Assembly: GCA_903919145.1 (NCBI GenBank)
Contig: CAIXGW010000281.1
Coordinates: 1 to 52,050, forward strand
Direction of reading: 5' to 3'
Length of the DNA stretch: 52,050 nt
From: an uncultured Myxococcales bacterium
GTDB lineage: Bacteria > Myxococcota_A > UBA9042
Notes under the pieces: generated by a model
What the model was told of the DNA's origin: nothing
Databases searched by the model: none
The model's input: only the letters and a program-made list of their open reading frames with translations
Part shown: in pieces, positions 1 through 10,100 of the stretch
How positions within the stretch are numbered: the first letter of the stretch is position 1
Layout of the letters: every line of letters begins with the position of its first letter
Program-made: the position numbers and the translations under genes

Positions 1-2
1 CG

Positions 3-29
3 TCGGACACTCCCCTAGGCAATGTCCGA
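3..29 (+). repeat. REP-like palindrome copy 1
   Basis: A 27-bp imperfect palindrome with perfect 7-bp outer arms TCGGACA and TGTCCGA around the core CTCCCCTAGGCAA. It is the first of twelve recognisable copies in the window. It lies just beyond the 3' end of the adenylate cyclase gene and is followed exactly 100 bp later by copy 2; the flank after each hairpin (cacgcaga.gccttg..cagccgggtg) is also shared. Confidence 0.9.
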
Positions 30-102
30 TGCGCCACGCAGAGGCCTTGGCCAGCCGGGTGGCGCGGCAACGCAGACCGCTCGACCCCGGGCAGCCGGGC
101 CA

Positions 103-129
103 TCGGACACTCCCCTAGGCAATGTCCGA
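103..129 (+). repeat. REP-like palindrome copy 2
   Basis: Identical over its 27 bp to copy 1 and in the same orientation, exactly 100 bp downstream of it. The shared downstream flank shows that the duplicated unit is longer than the hairpin itself. It ends 37 bp from the stop codon of the adenylate cyclase gene. Confidence 0.9.
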
Positions 130-165
130 TGGGCCACGCAGACGCCTTGCTCAGCCGGGTGCTGC

Positions 166-1950
166 CTAGACAGGTGCCCGCTCACCCACGAGCAAGTAGG
201 CCTCTATCTTGCCCTTGCCCTTGACATCGATGGCCCCGCGCGGCTCGACGTGAAAGGCGTCGCCAGTGGCCAACAAGGTGGCCGCCGTAATCTGCACCCT
301 TCCAGGAATGCCATGCGATTCCATACGGCTGGCGAGGTTCACAGTGTCGCCCCACAGGTCGTAGATGAACTTGCGCTGGCCGATGACGCCTGCCACCACC
401 GGCCCGGTGTTGATGCCAATGCGCAACTGCAGGGCCTCGCCGGTGGGGGTGCGGATCGCCCGCGCGACCTCGGCCATGGCAAGACCCATGCGCACAACAG
501 CCAAGGCGTGGTCGGCGCGGGGCTCAGGAAGCCCGCCCGCCACCATGTAGGCGTCGCCAATCGTCTTGATCTTCTCCAGCCCCAAGCCCTCGGCCAGCCG
601 GTCAAACTCAGAAAACAAGCGGTTGAGAAAATCCACCAGATCGGCGGGGGGCAGAGCTGCCGAAAGAGGTGTAAAGCCCGCCACATCGGCAAAGAGCACC
701 GTCACAGCGTCAAAGCCATCGGCAATGGATTTCGGGTCTTCCTTGAGCCGGTCGGCAATCGAGCGCGGCAGCACATTGAGCAACAACCGCTCGGCCTTAT
801 CGTGGGCGAGGGACAGCGCCTCGGACTTGCCCCGCAGCTCCTCGGTCTTGCGCAGGACTTCCAACTCAAGGTTCTTGCGCAAGTAGTCGCGTTCGCGATA
901 AGTCGCAACAATGCCCTCGTTGACTGCAATGGCGGTAAACATCAGCGACCCGACTACCCCCAGGGGCAGCAGCATCGGTGCGGCGGTCAGGCCGGTCACG
1001 GCGAGCATGTCGTTGATGCCCGCCACAGCAAACAGGCCAAAGCCAAAGGCCTGACCCAGAGGGGCCAGCTTGCGATCTGCCGTTGGCAACCGCGCAATCA
1101 CCCTGCCAAAGGCGTAGATCAGCAGCAGGATGGTCGAGGCAAATGGCAAAGTCGTGCCCAGCTGGATGACATCGCCGGTCTGCCCAAGCAACACCAGTCC
1201 AAGGGCCGGAACCACATTGGCCACGTATGCCCATAGCACCCGGCGACCGATGACGCCCTGTAGCTGCAGGCACGCTGCCGTAAACAGAAATCCGATCCAG
1301 ACCCCGGCGTCGGCCATGCGGTGGGCCGTCACCATCGGCAGCCCCAGGCCAAACAGCCCGGCGGTCGCCAGCGAAAAGTAGACGGCCATCGACAGGTTGG
1401 CCAGGGTAAGAGACAGCGCCAGCCTGCCTGAGACTTTGCCGGCGAAGATGAGAGCGCTCAGCACCGCGATCGCCAGCAGCGAGCCGCCGGCCACCGCGTT
1501 GACGGTCTCGCCCCAAAAGAGGTCGGCCGGCCGTCTGGCCACCCACTGCGGTGCAAAGGCCACGCGGGCAAAGTAGCGGGTCGGCGACCATGCCAGCCAG
1601 CGCAAGGCTTGGACATCTTGTAGCTCGCTGCAGGCGAGATGGGGCCCGCCAAAGAAGGCGCGCGTGGTGGCAAAGGTAGGATCGCCGTGGCGCAGCAGCA
1701 GCCTGCCATCGCCTTGCAGCTCCTGTGCGCCGTGGACGACCCCGGGAAAACGCAGCCAACCCTGAGGATTCTTGCGGCACTGCTGCGGCAGGTCCAGGGT
1801 CGATGCATCAAGGAGCCGGACCTGCCCGGTGCCGTCAAAGGCCTGGGCGACGGTCCACTGGGCCTGCAGCTGCGGGCGCGGATCCACCGGCACGCCGAGC
1901 AATTGACTAATGCCCAGCAGGATGGCGACGGCAGCTTCGGTTAGGCGCAT
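166..1950 (-). CDS. Membrane-bound class III adenylate cyclase
   Basis: Makes cyclic AMP from ATP at the inner membrane. From the ATG chosen here the protein has 594 residues. They comprise an N-terminal hydrophobic segment, an exported region of about 130 residues, six or seven membrane helices (about 147-352, resembling the 7TM part of 7TMR-DISM receptors), a helical linker (about 352-400) and a class III cyclase catalytic domain to the end. Catalytic features are visible. The metal-binding aspartates are D422 (FADVAGFT) and D466 (KTIGDAYM). The purine-specifying pair K462 and D531 (YDLWGD) fits adenylate rather than guanylate. The transition-state residues are N538 and R542 (NLASRM). The ORF extends upstream to 2079, but that part lacks domain character, and AGGG lies upstream of the 1950 start. 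It is transcribed divergently from the radical SAM gene. The sensed signal is unknown. Confidence 0.9.
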   Translation of the reverse strand: MRLTEAAVAILLGISQLLGVPVDPRPQLQAQWTVAQAFDGTGQVRLLDASTLDLPQQCRKNPQGWLRFPGVVHGAQELQGDGRLLLRHGDPTFATTRAFFGGPHLACSELQDVQALRWLAWSPTRYFARVAFAPQWVARRPADLFWGETVNAVAGGSLLAIAVLSALIFAGKVSGRLALSLTLANLSMAVYFSLATAGLFGLGLPMVTAHRMADAGVWIGFLFTAACLQLQGVIGRRVLWAYVANVVPALGLVLLGQTGDVIQLGTTLPFASTILLLIYAFGRVIARLPTADRKLAPLGQAFGFGLFAVAGINDMLAVTGLTAAPMLLPLGVVGSLMFTAIAVNEGIVATYRERDYLRKNLELEVLRKTEELRGKSEALSLAHDKAERLLLNVLPRSIADRLKEDPKSIADGFDAVTVLFADVAGFTPLSAALPPADLVDFLNRLFSEFDRLAEGLGLEKIKTIGDAYMVAGGLPEPRADHALAVVRMGLAMAEVARAIRTPTGEALQLRIGINTGPVVAGVIGQRKFIYDLWGDTVNLASRMESHGIPGRVQITAATLLATGDAFHVEPRGAIDVKGKGKIEAYLLVGERAPV

Positions 1951-2233
1951 CGGCAGCCCTGGTGCCGGCCCTCGCCAGCGGTGCAGGCCAGGCAAGAAGG
2001 CCTTGAACCCGTGCATCTTGTGGGGTTGTACGGCCGTGGTCCCGCGGCGGTCAAGGACAAAGCGCCGGTGGGGCGGCATACGCCATCACGGCTTGGTCAC
2101 AGAGAGGCCCCGAGGACCTGCGGCGATGGCCGGCTGCGCCTTCGACCCCAAGCGCGCCATCGTGTACGCTCGCCGGTGCCGCCGCAGCTGCGGTCGCATG
2201 CCGATCGCGCCAACTGCAGGCCAGGAGAGCAGC

Positions 2234-3154
2234 GTGCCAGCCCCTTTTGTCACCACCGGCCCGGATGGGCGCACGCTGCAACCGGGTGGCCAGGTCTATC
2301 GGCCCCCTAGCGAGGCCGAGTCGCTGCTGCTGCAGGTCAGCGTCGGCTGCTCGCACAACCGCTGCAGCTACTGCGCCATGTACAGCGAAAAGCGCTTTGC
2401 GCTGCGGCCTGAAGCCGAAGTCATGGCGCTGATTGATGCCTACGCCGAGGGGCCGCCGCCGCCTTCGCGACGGGTGTTTCTGTGCGACGGCGACGCCCTG
2501 ATTCTGCCGCAACCCAAGCTCCTGGCGATATTGCAGCGGATCCGCCAGCGTCTGCCGTGGGTCCAGCGGGTGTCGAGCTACGGCGACTGCCGCTCGATTC
2601 TGCGCAAGACAGCTACCGAGCTCAAAGAATTGGCGGCACTGGGCTATGGGCTGGTCTACCACGGTGTCGAGACGGGCGACGATCTGGCGATGGCCGCCAT
2701 CGTCAAAGGGGCCAACCGCGCCCAGGTCATCGAGGCGGCCGACCGCTTGCGCGACGCAGGGATTGGCCATTCGGTCATTGTGCTGCTGGGGATCGGCGGG
2801 GTGGAAGGCAGTGAGCGACATGCCCGCGAGACAGCTTCGCTGCTGACCCGCATCGACCCGCAGTGGGTGGGCGCTTTGACGGTGACGCCGGTGCCGGGCA
2901 CGCCGCTGTGGCAGGCCCAGCAGAACGGCGAATTCGCCCTGCCGGACGCTTGGCAGACCCTGGAAGAGCTGCGCACGCTGGTGGCCGAAGCTCAATTCAG
3001 CGCGTGCCGCTTTTCTTCCAACCACGCGTCCAACTACCTGCCGCTGCGGGCCGACCTGCCGCGCGACCGAGAGCTGATGCTGAGGGTCATCGATCGCGCC
3101 CTGGCCGAGCGCAATCCAGCGTCGCTTCGGCCGTCCTGGGCGCGGGGGCTGTAG
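2234..3154 (+). CDS. Radical SAM protein of unknown substrate
   Basis: A 306-residue radical SAM enzyme. The cluster motif GCSHNRCSYCAMY supplies three cysteines spaced C-x4-C-x2-C, a variant seen in a group of uncharacterised radical SAM proteins, close to the N-terminus. Downstream, VFLCDGDALILP and GLVYHGVETGDD resemble the conserved Gly/Glu segments that bind S-adenosylmethionine in the barrel. The GTG at 2234 was chosen because AGGAGA lies 6 bp upstream and the protein then begins just before the core; the frame is open much further upstream but encodes arginine-rich sequence. The gene converges with the DTW-domain gene, leaving only 6 bp between stop codons. The substrate cannot be inferred. 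Confidence 0.82.
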   Translation: MPAPFVTTGPDGRTLQPGGQVYRPPSEAESLLLQVSVGCSHNRCSYCAMYSEKRFALRPEAEVMALIDAYAEGPPPPSRRVFLCDGDALILPQPKLLAILQRIRQRLPWVQRVSSYGDCRSILRKTATELKELAALGYGLVYHGVETGDDLAMAAIVKGANRAQVIEAADRLRDAGIGHSVIVLLGIGGVEGSERHARETASLLTRIDPQWVGALTVTPVPGTPLWQAQQNGEFALPDAWQTLEELRTLVAEAQFSACRFSSNHASNYLPLRADLPRDRELMLRVIDRALAERNPASLRPSWARGL

Positions 3155-3160
3155 CGGCTG

Positions 3161-4345
3161 TCAAGCCCGGCCAGGCCCGCCGGCCTGCGCCAACAACCAC
3201 CGCCGCAGCGCCGCCAGCTCGCCCATTTGCCGGCCAACCTCCCCAAAAAATGGAGCATCGTCTCGGACAATCCCGCGTTCCACCAGCGCGTGAGCCAGGT
3301 GACCGGCCCTACGGTGGTCAAAGTTGCACCACGCGGCCTTGAGCTGCAAAGTCTTTGGCGGCATCTGCAGCAATTTCAGGGCCCGCTGGCTCCACACCAC
3401 TGCCACGTCGGTTTGCCGCAGAAACTCTTGCCAGCGGCGCAGAAATTCGCCAGGTGGCACAGCCGTCTGCCAGATGCCGGCCGGCAAATCCAGGTACGCA
3501 AGCTTGTGCCGTTCGCTTGGCGGATCGCTGCTGATGAGGCACTCAAAGCGCTCGCCCGACTGCAGCCGCCAAGCGCAGACGTGGATGGGCCTGGGTGAGT
3601 CGCGCGGCCCTACGGTATCAAGGTGGACCAGCATGTGGCGATTGGGGTTTTGGGTCAGCTCGACCGGCAGGTGCGGCGGTCGCTTGGCTTTGGGCGCCAG
3701 GAACCGCCGCTCGCCAGTGCCCTCGTAGCTAATCTGTGTGTCGATCATCGCATCAAAGGCCCGCAACAACGGTTCAAAGCCCGGGGTGTCCGGCTCAAGC
3801 GCCTGCAGGGTCGCAACGATCGCCTCCAGCGTCGATACGTAGTGGATCTGCGGCTCGGCGCGAATGCGGTAGCGACTGGGCTCAGGGGTCGCCAGGAACA
3901 CGTGGGGTAAGGCATCGAGCCACGGATTGGCGCGCACCAAGGCTTTGACCTGGTTCCAGGTGCCGTCCAGGACCAAGAGCTCGGTCGGCCGGTCCTCTGG
4001 CGCCATCGCCTCGACCGCGCGGGCCTTGGGGCTGGGAAATAGGACGGCGGCGCCTGGAGAAAGGCGCGCTGGCAGCGTCGAAGGCTGCCCTGCCCATGGC
4101 GCATGGACTTCGACCTCACAGCACTGCAGCCCCAGCTTGGCAAAGCGGACTGTGCCAATCGGTCGGTTCTTCTCACGTGGATGCTGCAGGATGTGCACGC
4201 GCGTGCGGTTGGCGACCTGGGGCAGAAGGGCGCAAATGCACACGCGCTCTGGCTTGTGGCAGCGGTAGCAAAAGGCGCGGGCGGCGGGCAGGTCTGGCGG
4301 CGGGCTGGTGGTCACGGCAGGTCCTGGCGCGGCCTGGAATTCCAT
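3161..4345 (-). CDS. DTW-domain protein, probable tRNA aminocarboxypropyltransferase
   Basis: The N-terminal half is a DTW domain, the family that includes TapT-type enzymes, which transfer the aminocarboxypropyl group of SAM to a tRNA uridine. A four-cysteine zinc-site motif is present at residues 26, 29, 36 and 38 (FCYRCHKPERVCIC), and the signature LVLDGTW falls at about 124-130. The protein has 394 residues, nearly twice the usual DTW length. Residues from about 220 on (HMLVHLDTVG, CAWRLQSGERF, VVWSQRALKLL, CNFDHRRAGHLAH) form a second domain with no recognised function; its spaced acidic residues loosely recall DEDD exonuclease folds, which is speculative. The ATG at 4345 is the start nearest the domain; an alternative lies at 4408. 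Confidence 0.8.
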   Translation of the reverse strand: MEFQAAPGPAVTTSPPPDLPAARAFCYRCHKPERVCICALLPQVANRTRVHILQHPREKNRPIGTVRFAKLGLQCCEVEVHAPWAGQPSTLPARLSPGAAVLFPSPKARAVEAMAPEDRPTELLVLDGTWNQVKALVRANPWLDALPHVFLATPEPSRYRIRAEPQIHYVSTLEAIVATLQALEPDTPGFEPLLRAFDAMIDTQISYEGTGERRFLAPKAKRPPHLPVELTQNPNRHMLVHLDTVGPRDSPRPIHVCAWRLQSGERFECLISSDPPSERHKLAYLDLPAGIWQTAVPPGEFLRRWQEFLRQTDVAVVWSQRALKLLQMPPKTLQLKAAWCNFDHRRAGHLAHALVERGIVRDDAPFFGEVGRQMGELAALRRWLLAQAGGPGRA

Positions 4346-4496
4346 GGCGCAGGTTCGCAGGGGCCGTCTGCCAATCGCAGCGGGCAGCCCATGGTACGCG
4401 CAATGCACACGGGTTGAGAAGGTCGAGCCAGCCTGGCACCCAGCGCCAGGGCCCCGGCCGTCTCTTGCATCGAAACTTCCGCCGCAATTTCATGGG

Positions 4497-4523
4497 TCAG
4501 ACATTGCCTAGGGGAGTGTCGGG
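4497..4523 (-). repeat. REP-like palindrome copy 3
   Basis: Reverse-orientation copy with one outer-arm mismatch. It is preceded by CGCAATTTCAT, a tail shared with copy 4. Together with copy 4 it forms a larger tandem repeat: the preceding block beginning GAAGGTCGAGCC at 4418 recurs at 4605, 187 bp away, the same distance as between the two hairpins (4497 and 4684). Confidence 0.88.
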
Positions 4524-4683
4524 GCCCTCGGCAACGCGGGGCTGCGGGCGCCACCTGACTGATGCCGCCGACAGCCGGCCGAGCGCGCTCTCCCCGCGGG
4601 TGAAGAAGGTCGAGCCGCCGCGGCACCCGCCGTCGGGGCCCGGTCCGCCACCCTCATTGACAATTCCACCGCAATTTCATAGA

Positions 4684-4710
4684 TCAGACATTGCCTAGGG
4701 GAGTGTCGGA
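4684..4710 (-). repeat. REP-like palindrome copy 4
   Basis: Reverse-orientation copy 187 bp from copy 3, in the 480-bp gap between the start of the DTW gene and the DNA glycosylase. The repeated unit spans at least 4605-4710. No gene is seen in the gap. Confidence 0.88.
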
Positions 4711-4825
4711 CGCCAGTTCAATGGCTGGCCCGCGGCTTGACAGCCCGAACGGCTGTTGCGTAGCGTGGTCGGCGCAGAGCCGGCCTCCTGCCCACGGCGG
4801 CTGTGGCCTGCAGGATGGGTGCGGT

Positions 4826-5440
4826 ATGCTTGACCTCGACCCCGGCTTGGCGCTGCCTCAGGTGTTTTTTCAGCGGCCGGCGCCGGTGGTTGCCCGCGAG
4901 CTGCTGGGGTCGCTGCTGGTGGCCCAGGTCGATGGTCAAACTGTGGCCGTGCGGGTGCAGGAGACAGAGGCCTACCATCAGCAGGAGCGCGGCTGCCACT
5001 GCTATGGTGGGCGCCAGACCCCGCGCACGGCGCCCATGTTCCAGGCCGGCGGGCTTACCTACGTCTACTTCGTCTACGGGATGCACTGGGCTTTGAATTT
5101 CGTGACAGGCCAGGCAGGTTGCGGCGAGGCGGTGCTGATCCGCGGTGCGCAAGTCGAGGTCGGCGGCGAATTGGTGGCAGCCCGCCGCGGCTTTGCGCCC
5201 GCTGGACAGCGCCCGCGGCCTGCCAGTGCCCGCCGATGGTTGGATGGGCCGGGCAAGCTGTGCCAGGGCCTGGGGATCGAGCGCCGCCACAACCAATTGA
5301 GACTAGATGGATCGGCAGGAATCTGGTGCCAGAGCTTTGAAGTTGTGGGTGATTCAGACGTCGAAGTGCTGCCTCGCGTCGGCATTGCCTATGCCGGCGA
5401 GGATGCGAGCCTGCCGTGGCGCTGGCGCAGCCGCGCATAG
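4826..5440 (+). CDS. 3-methyladenine DNA glycosylase (AAG/MPG family)
   Basis: Base excision repair enzyme that removes alkylated purines from DNA. The protein has 204 residues, a typical length for bacterial members. Active-site positions known from human AAG are recognisable: the general base Glu in VQETEAY (E48), Y50, H58, and the tyrosine-rich strand LTYVYFVYGMHW. The GGRQTPRTAPMF segment is also strongly conserved in the family. Later segments (LDGPGKLCQGLGI) match the C-terminal family motif. The ATG at 4826 was chosen because the domain starts a few residues later (GLALPQVFFQRPAPVVARELLG); the frame upstream runs through REP copy 4 and is not credible protein. The gene stands alone. 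Confidence 0.92.
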   Translation: MLDLDPGLALPQVFFQRPAPVVARELLGSLLVAQVDGQTVAVRVQETEAYHQQERGCHCYGGRQTPRTAPMFQAGGLTYVYFVYGMHWALNFVTGQAGCGEAVLIRGAQVEVGGELVAARRGFAPAGQRPRPASARRWLDGPGKLCQGLGIERRHNQLRLDGSAGIWCQSFEVVGDSDVEVLPRVGIAYAGEDASLPWRWRSRA

Positions 5441-5765
5441 GCGCTTGTTCCGCAACAGGTCGGTCGTACGATGTGGCGATGAAGCCGCCAACCAGGCGCA
5501 ACACCAAGCGCTTGCGAGCTACTCAGCAGCGAGTCCACGTCGGCAACCTTGGTATCCCACCCAGCAGCACTGGCGCATCCAGAGCGCCTTTCTTGATGGT
5601 GCCCCAGGCAAAAACTAGTCACTGGGTTGGTTTGGCCGTGGCCGCCGTCGCGCGCGTCAGCTAGGGCCTCCGCCGTGTCAGCACCTTTGGACGCCGCCGC
5701 GGCCCCGCAGTGAGCTTGGCGTGCTAGCTTGGCATGACCTGCAGGCTCGCAGGCAGGCCAAAACC
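5441..5765. other. Gene-free gap of 325 bp
   Basis: Between the glycosylase and the following exported protein. Short open frames exist on both strands, but none has a ribosome binding site or recognisable sequence. No REP copy, tRNA or clear hairpin was seen. Confidence 0.5.
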
Positions 5766-7070
5766 ATGGAGTTGCTTGGACCGCCATCAGGCTTGGCCAT
5801 CGCAGCTGCGGGATCTGCACGCCTTTGTTCTGTATGCCTATTTGCCCTAATCACCCTTGCCAGCTCTGCGGGTTGGCCGTCTGCCGCGGCAGCTGAAGGA
5901 CCGGCGCTGCCCGCAACGGCTGCTGCCACGGTTACAACGGCAGAGCCCTTGGCCGGCCAAACCCTCCCCACAGGCGCGGGCACCCTGGCCGCGGAAGCAA
6001 CGACTCCGCAGGCGCCGTACTTCTACCGGCAGACCGACATAGGCTCCAACCTGGCCTTCTCGCCCTTGACCGCGCTGATCAATGGCGGGTGGGACATCCT
6101 GCGCAACCCGAGCGTCACCGACCGCCTGGCCGCCATCGATTACCGGACCGGCCACGCCAACCTGGCCGACAACCTGCTGCGCGCGCCTCACCACCTCCGC
6201 AACCTGGGCTGGGCCCGCTTTGCCTCCCACGAAGTCCTGCCGATCCGCCAATTCGATACCAGCCACGGCCAGTTTGTCCCCAACTACTTCATGCACACCC
6301 TGGGCGAGGGCATGCTGTTTCGGATGATGGCCGAGTACTATGAATCCAAAGAGGTAGCCCACCCCCGCTGGCTGGCCTTTGGCACGGTGCTGGCGATGCA
6401 GTGGATCAATGAGACGGTAGAGAACGGCAGCTTCCGCGGCACCAACCAGGATCCGATTGCCGATATCTTGCTGTTCAATCCCTTGGGGTTTCTGCTATTT
6501 TCCTTTGACGCGCCAGCGCAGCTGTTCAGCGGGCCGGCGCAGATCCACTATTGGCCGGGCCAGGCGGCTGTGATGCCCGATGGCTCGCCGCTGCACTGGC
6601 GCCTGATCAACCAGGGCGAGAACTTTGCCTTTCACCTCGGGCGCGGCCTGCCGCTGGGGCTGCAGGGCTTTATGTACTACGGCAAGCAGGGGCTGTTTGG
6701 GCTGGCGGTTCCGCTTGGCACAGATACGTTCAGCGTGGGCGCCGGACCTTCGCTGCTGGGTCTCAGCCCCTACTACGAGCGCGACATCCGCATCATGCTG
6801 CCGGGACGCGACCTGCAGTGGGAGATCGGCGCCTTCTGGGATCGCGGAGGGTCGCTGCTGGCTTCGGTGATCGGAACGGCGGTCGGCCCCCCGGCGGTCC
6901 ACTTCAACCTCTATCCGCGCGCTCTGCCTGGCGAATTGTCAACCCAAATCGGCCTGTTCTTTCGCTGCAGCCAGCTCGACGGCTGCATGGGCGGGCTGTC
7001 TTGGGCAGAGTCGCCGCTGGGCCTGGGGTGGGCTGCCGCCAAGCCCAATCAAGACAAGCTGCTGCACTGA
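5766..7070 (+). CDS. Exported protein of unknown function
   Basis: I do not recognise this 434-residue protein with confidence. From the ATG at 5766 it begins with a hydrophobic stretch ending in alanines (CLFALITLASSAGWP then SAAAA), consistent with a signal peptide, then an Ala/Thr-rich spacer to about residue 80. The globular part contains VPNYFMHTLGEGMLFRMM, WLAFGTVLAMQWINETVE and NQDPIADILLFNPLGFLLF, then many alternating Gly/aromatic segments (GLQGFMYYGKQGLFGLAVPLG, SVGAGPSLLGLSPYY) of a kind found in outer-membrane beta-barrels. The start codon is uncertain: GTG at 5721 is in frame and no strong ribosome binding site is visible. It precedes the coupled 7185/10592 pair on the same strand, with a 114-bp gap. 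Confidence 0.6.
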   Translation: MELLGPPSGLAIAAAGSARLCSVCLFALITLASSAGWPSAAAAEGPALPATAAATVTTAEPLAGQTLPTGAGTLAAEATTPQAPYFYRQTDIGSNLAFSPLTALINGGWDILRNPSVTDRLAAIDYRTGHANLADNLLRAPHHLRNLGWARFASHEVLPIRQFDTSHGQFVPNYFMHTLGEGMLFRMMAEYYESKEVAHPRWLAFGTVLAMQWINETVENGSFRGTNQDPIADILLFNPLGFLLFSFDAPAQLFSGPAQIHYWPGQAAVMPDGSPLHWRLINQGENFAFHLGRGLPLGLQGFMYYGKQGLFGLAVPLGTDTFSVGAGPSLLGLSPYYERDIRIMLPGRDLQWEIGAFWDRGGSLLASVIGTAVGPPAVHFNLYPRALPGELSTQIGLFFRCSQLDGCMGGLSWAESPLGLGWAAAKPNQDKLLH

Positions 7071-7184
7071 CCCTGGCAAGCGAAATCGGCGTACACTCGG
7101 CCGGCGTTGCTGGACCAGCGCATTTGTCGGCAGCCGGGCAGACCCGAGCGGCCGGGCGCGCGTCCAAGCCATCTGGAGGACCCG

Positions 7185-10100
7185 ATGCCACACCTGCCCC
7201 CCTGCCTTGCTCGCCGCCGCTCTCCTCAAGGCGCCCTGTCCAACCCGCCACCGGCCGCGGCTCCAGGTCGCCCAGCCGGGGACCCGTCGCCAAGCGACTC
7301 AACCACCTCTTGGCTGCCAGGCGACTCTCAAGGGCTCGGTTCTGGCGCCGCCTGGTCGCTCCGTCGCCGCTTGATGCAGACGATCCTGTTTGGGGCGAGC
7401 GCTGGCCCAGCCTTGGCCGGAAGAACCTGCAAGGGAGACCCGCAGGCGCCCCAGGGCAAATCGCGGCGGGTGGGCGGCAATTCAGCTGCCAAGGCGCGCC
7501 TGGCCCTGGGGACGCTGGCGCTGCTGTGGGCGACGCTGCTGGCCGCCCCCGCCTGGGGCGAAGACAACTCAGCTTCGGCGCTGTGGAACCTGCTCAAGCA
7601 GTGGCTGGAGTCGCTGCCGCGGGTGGCGCCCGGCCAGTGGTCCGATGGCTCGGTGGCGCTTGGCTGGGAGAGCGACCGGCTGACGGTGACCTGGCGCGGC
7701 TCTCTCACGGTGGGGGCCTCTGGCCCGGTGGAGGTGCCCGTACTGGCCAGCGGCGGGGCAGTCACTGAAGTCAAACTGGGTGGATCAGCGGCAGATTGGC
7801 GCGTATCGGGCGGAATGGTGCTGGTGCGGCTGGGCGCGGACGCGGCGCGGCGGTCAGAGGTCCAGGTGACGGCGCAGTGGCCGCTGAGCCGGGTCGCCGG
7901 CCAGGCGGTAGTCGTCCCGCTGCCAGACTGGTCGCATGGCACGCTGCAGCAAAGTCCAGATGAACTCGAGGTCATCGGTGGCGATGCCCAGGGCAGCCTG
8001 CCCCACGCCACCCGTGCGCTGCTGGTGCGGACCCAAGATAGCTTGGCGCCGCGGATCCGCTCAGCCCGCTATGCGCTGCAGCTGGCCGCTGGGGCAGCAA
8101 CCGTGGATCTTCGCGTAGAAGTCGAAGCGCGGGGCGCGGTTGGCGCTGTGGCCCTGGCGCCTTCAGACCTGGCGCTGCTGGATGTGGCAGTGGATGGCCG
8201 GCCCGTGGCGCCGCTGGCCGCCGACCAGGAAGATGGCGACCAGGCCTGCGCCAGCAAGCACTGCGTCGAGATCAGCGGCAAAGGGATGCGCGTCGTCACC
8301 GCGCGGCTGCAGGTCAAGAGCGACGGCGATCTGGAGGATCTGCAAGTAGAGCTCGGCCGGGTGGCGGCGCCGATTACCGCTGTAGAAGTGCGGGTGGCTG
8401 GCAAGCGCAGCGTGCGTTTTGAGCCCGAGGTCCCGGTGCAGACCGCGGTTGCGGGGGGCCAGACCGTGGCACGGGCGTGGCTGCCGCCGGGCGAGACCTT
8501 GACGTTGGCGCTGGCAACAGAAGGCGACGCCGTAGAGAGAACCGTAAAGTTTTCTGCAGAGATGTGGCAGGTGCTGACCCCGGCGGAGGGTCTGCTGCGC
8601 GGCCAAGCTACGCTGGACCTGGCGGTGGTCCAGGGCAAAGCGACGGCGGTGCTGATCGCGGTTCCGGAAAAAACCGTGGTCGCAAGCGTAGAGGGCGAGG
8701 GCGTGACGACCTGGGATGTCCTGGCCCCGGCCGGCGATCTGCCGCGGCGACTGCGGATCGGCTTTGGCGACGAAGGCGACGCGGCCAAGCGCCAGGTGCG
8801 CATTGCCTTTGAACAAACCAACAGCGCTGAGGAGCCCAAGCGCCCCGATGCCGAGCCGGGTTCCGCCTCGCCCGCCAGCGCCCAGCCCCCCATTGACGTG
8901 CCGCTGCTGCGAACCCTGGGCGCCTTCCGCGATAGTGGCGCAGTGGTGCTGTTAGACGGCGAGAAGATAGGCTTTGCCCCTCTAGAAGGAGCGTCAGGCT
9001 GGCTGCGAGCGGGCGTGGATGCCTTGCCAGCGGCAGTGCGCAAAGAGCTGGAAGGCCGCGCCGATCAGGTGTGGCGACACATTGGCCCAGCGCCCAAGCT
9101 GGCGGCCAAGATGGCGGCGGCGCGCGTACACGAGGTGCGGTTGGAGGCGCGCAGCTCTGGCCTGGTGCGCATTGACGAAAGGACGCTGCGCGACAGCCGG
9201 GTGGTGGTCGTCGACATCAAGTCCGGGCGCACCGACCGTATCGTGCTGGACCTGCCCGAGCGCGTCGGCGAGCCGCGGGTGGTGGCACCCAGTCTGTCGA
9301 GGATGACGGCGGCGGAACTGCAACCAGACAAGGGCAGAAAGCTGTGGGAGCTGCGGTTTTCCAGTGCCCTGGAGGGCTCGATCCAGCTGCAGATCGACCT
9401 GGAGCAGCTGATTGGCGCCGAGGTCAAGACCCTCAAGCTCCCCGACGTGCGGGTGCGCGGCGCGGAGGTCGAGACTGAAGTCCTTGCTGTCTCAGCAGAA
9501 CCTGGCCTGGAGCTGGTGCCCACCACCCAAGGCGAAACGCGCACCGTGCCGCTGCCGGAGCTGCCAGAGCCGGTGGCTCGCCAGGCGGGTCGCGATTTTG
9601 TCGCCGGCTTCCGCTCGCCGCGCGGGCCAGTGCAGGTGGAACTGGCGCTGCAGCGGCGGGCGACGGTGACTACGCTAGACGCATTTGCCCGCCAGGTGTG
9701 GATCGACAGCCATGTGCTCAGCGACGGCCGCATCGCCTCGCGGGCGGTGGCCCTGCTGCAGAGCGCCGGCCGGCCGGTCCTGCGGATTGCCCTGCCGCTG
9801 GAGGCGCAGGTCCTGGCAATGACGGTCGACGGCGTCAACGTCAAGGCCGTGCGCGACAGCAAAGGCGGCTTGGCCGTGCCGCTGTTCGGCGGGGCGACGG
9901 TGCGGGTAGAGATCCGCTATGAGACCCGCGGCTCGCCGCTTGGGCTGTTCAGCGTGGCCCAGGTCGTGGCGCCCAAGTTTGACGTGCGCCAGGGCCCCCT
10001 GCACTGGACCCTCAGTCTGCCAGGGGATTTGCGGGTGTACCGTCTGGACTCTGACCTGCGTCGCGACGACGGCCTTGGCAGCAGCGAGCCGCCGGCCGCT

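Noticed and set aside
22..1236. 404-codon open frame on the plus strand opposite the adenylate cyclase
   Set aside because: It is antisense to a clear cyclase domain, starts in a REP copy and has low-complexity Gln/Arg/Gly composition typical of GC-rich shadow frames.
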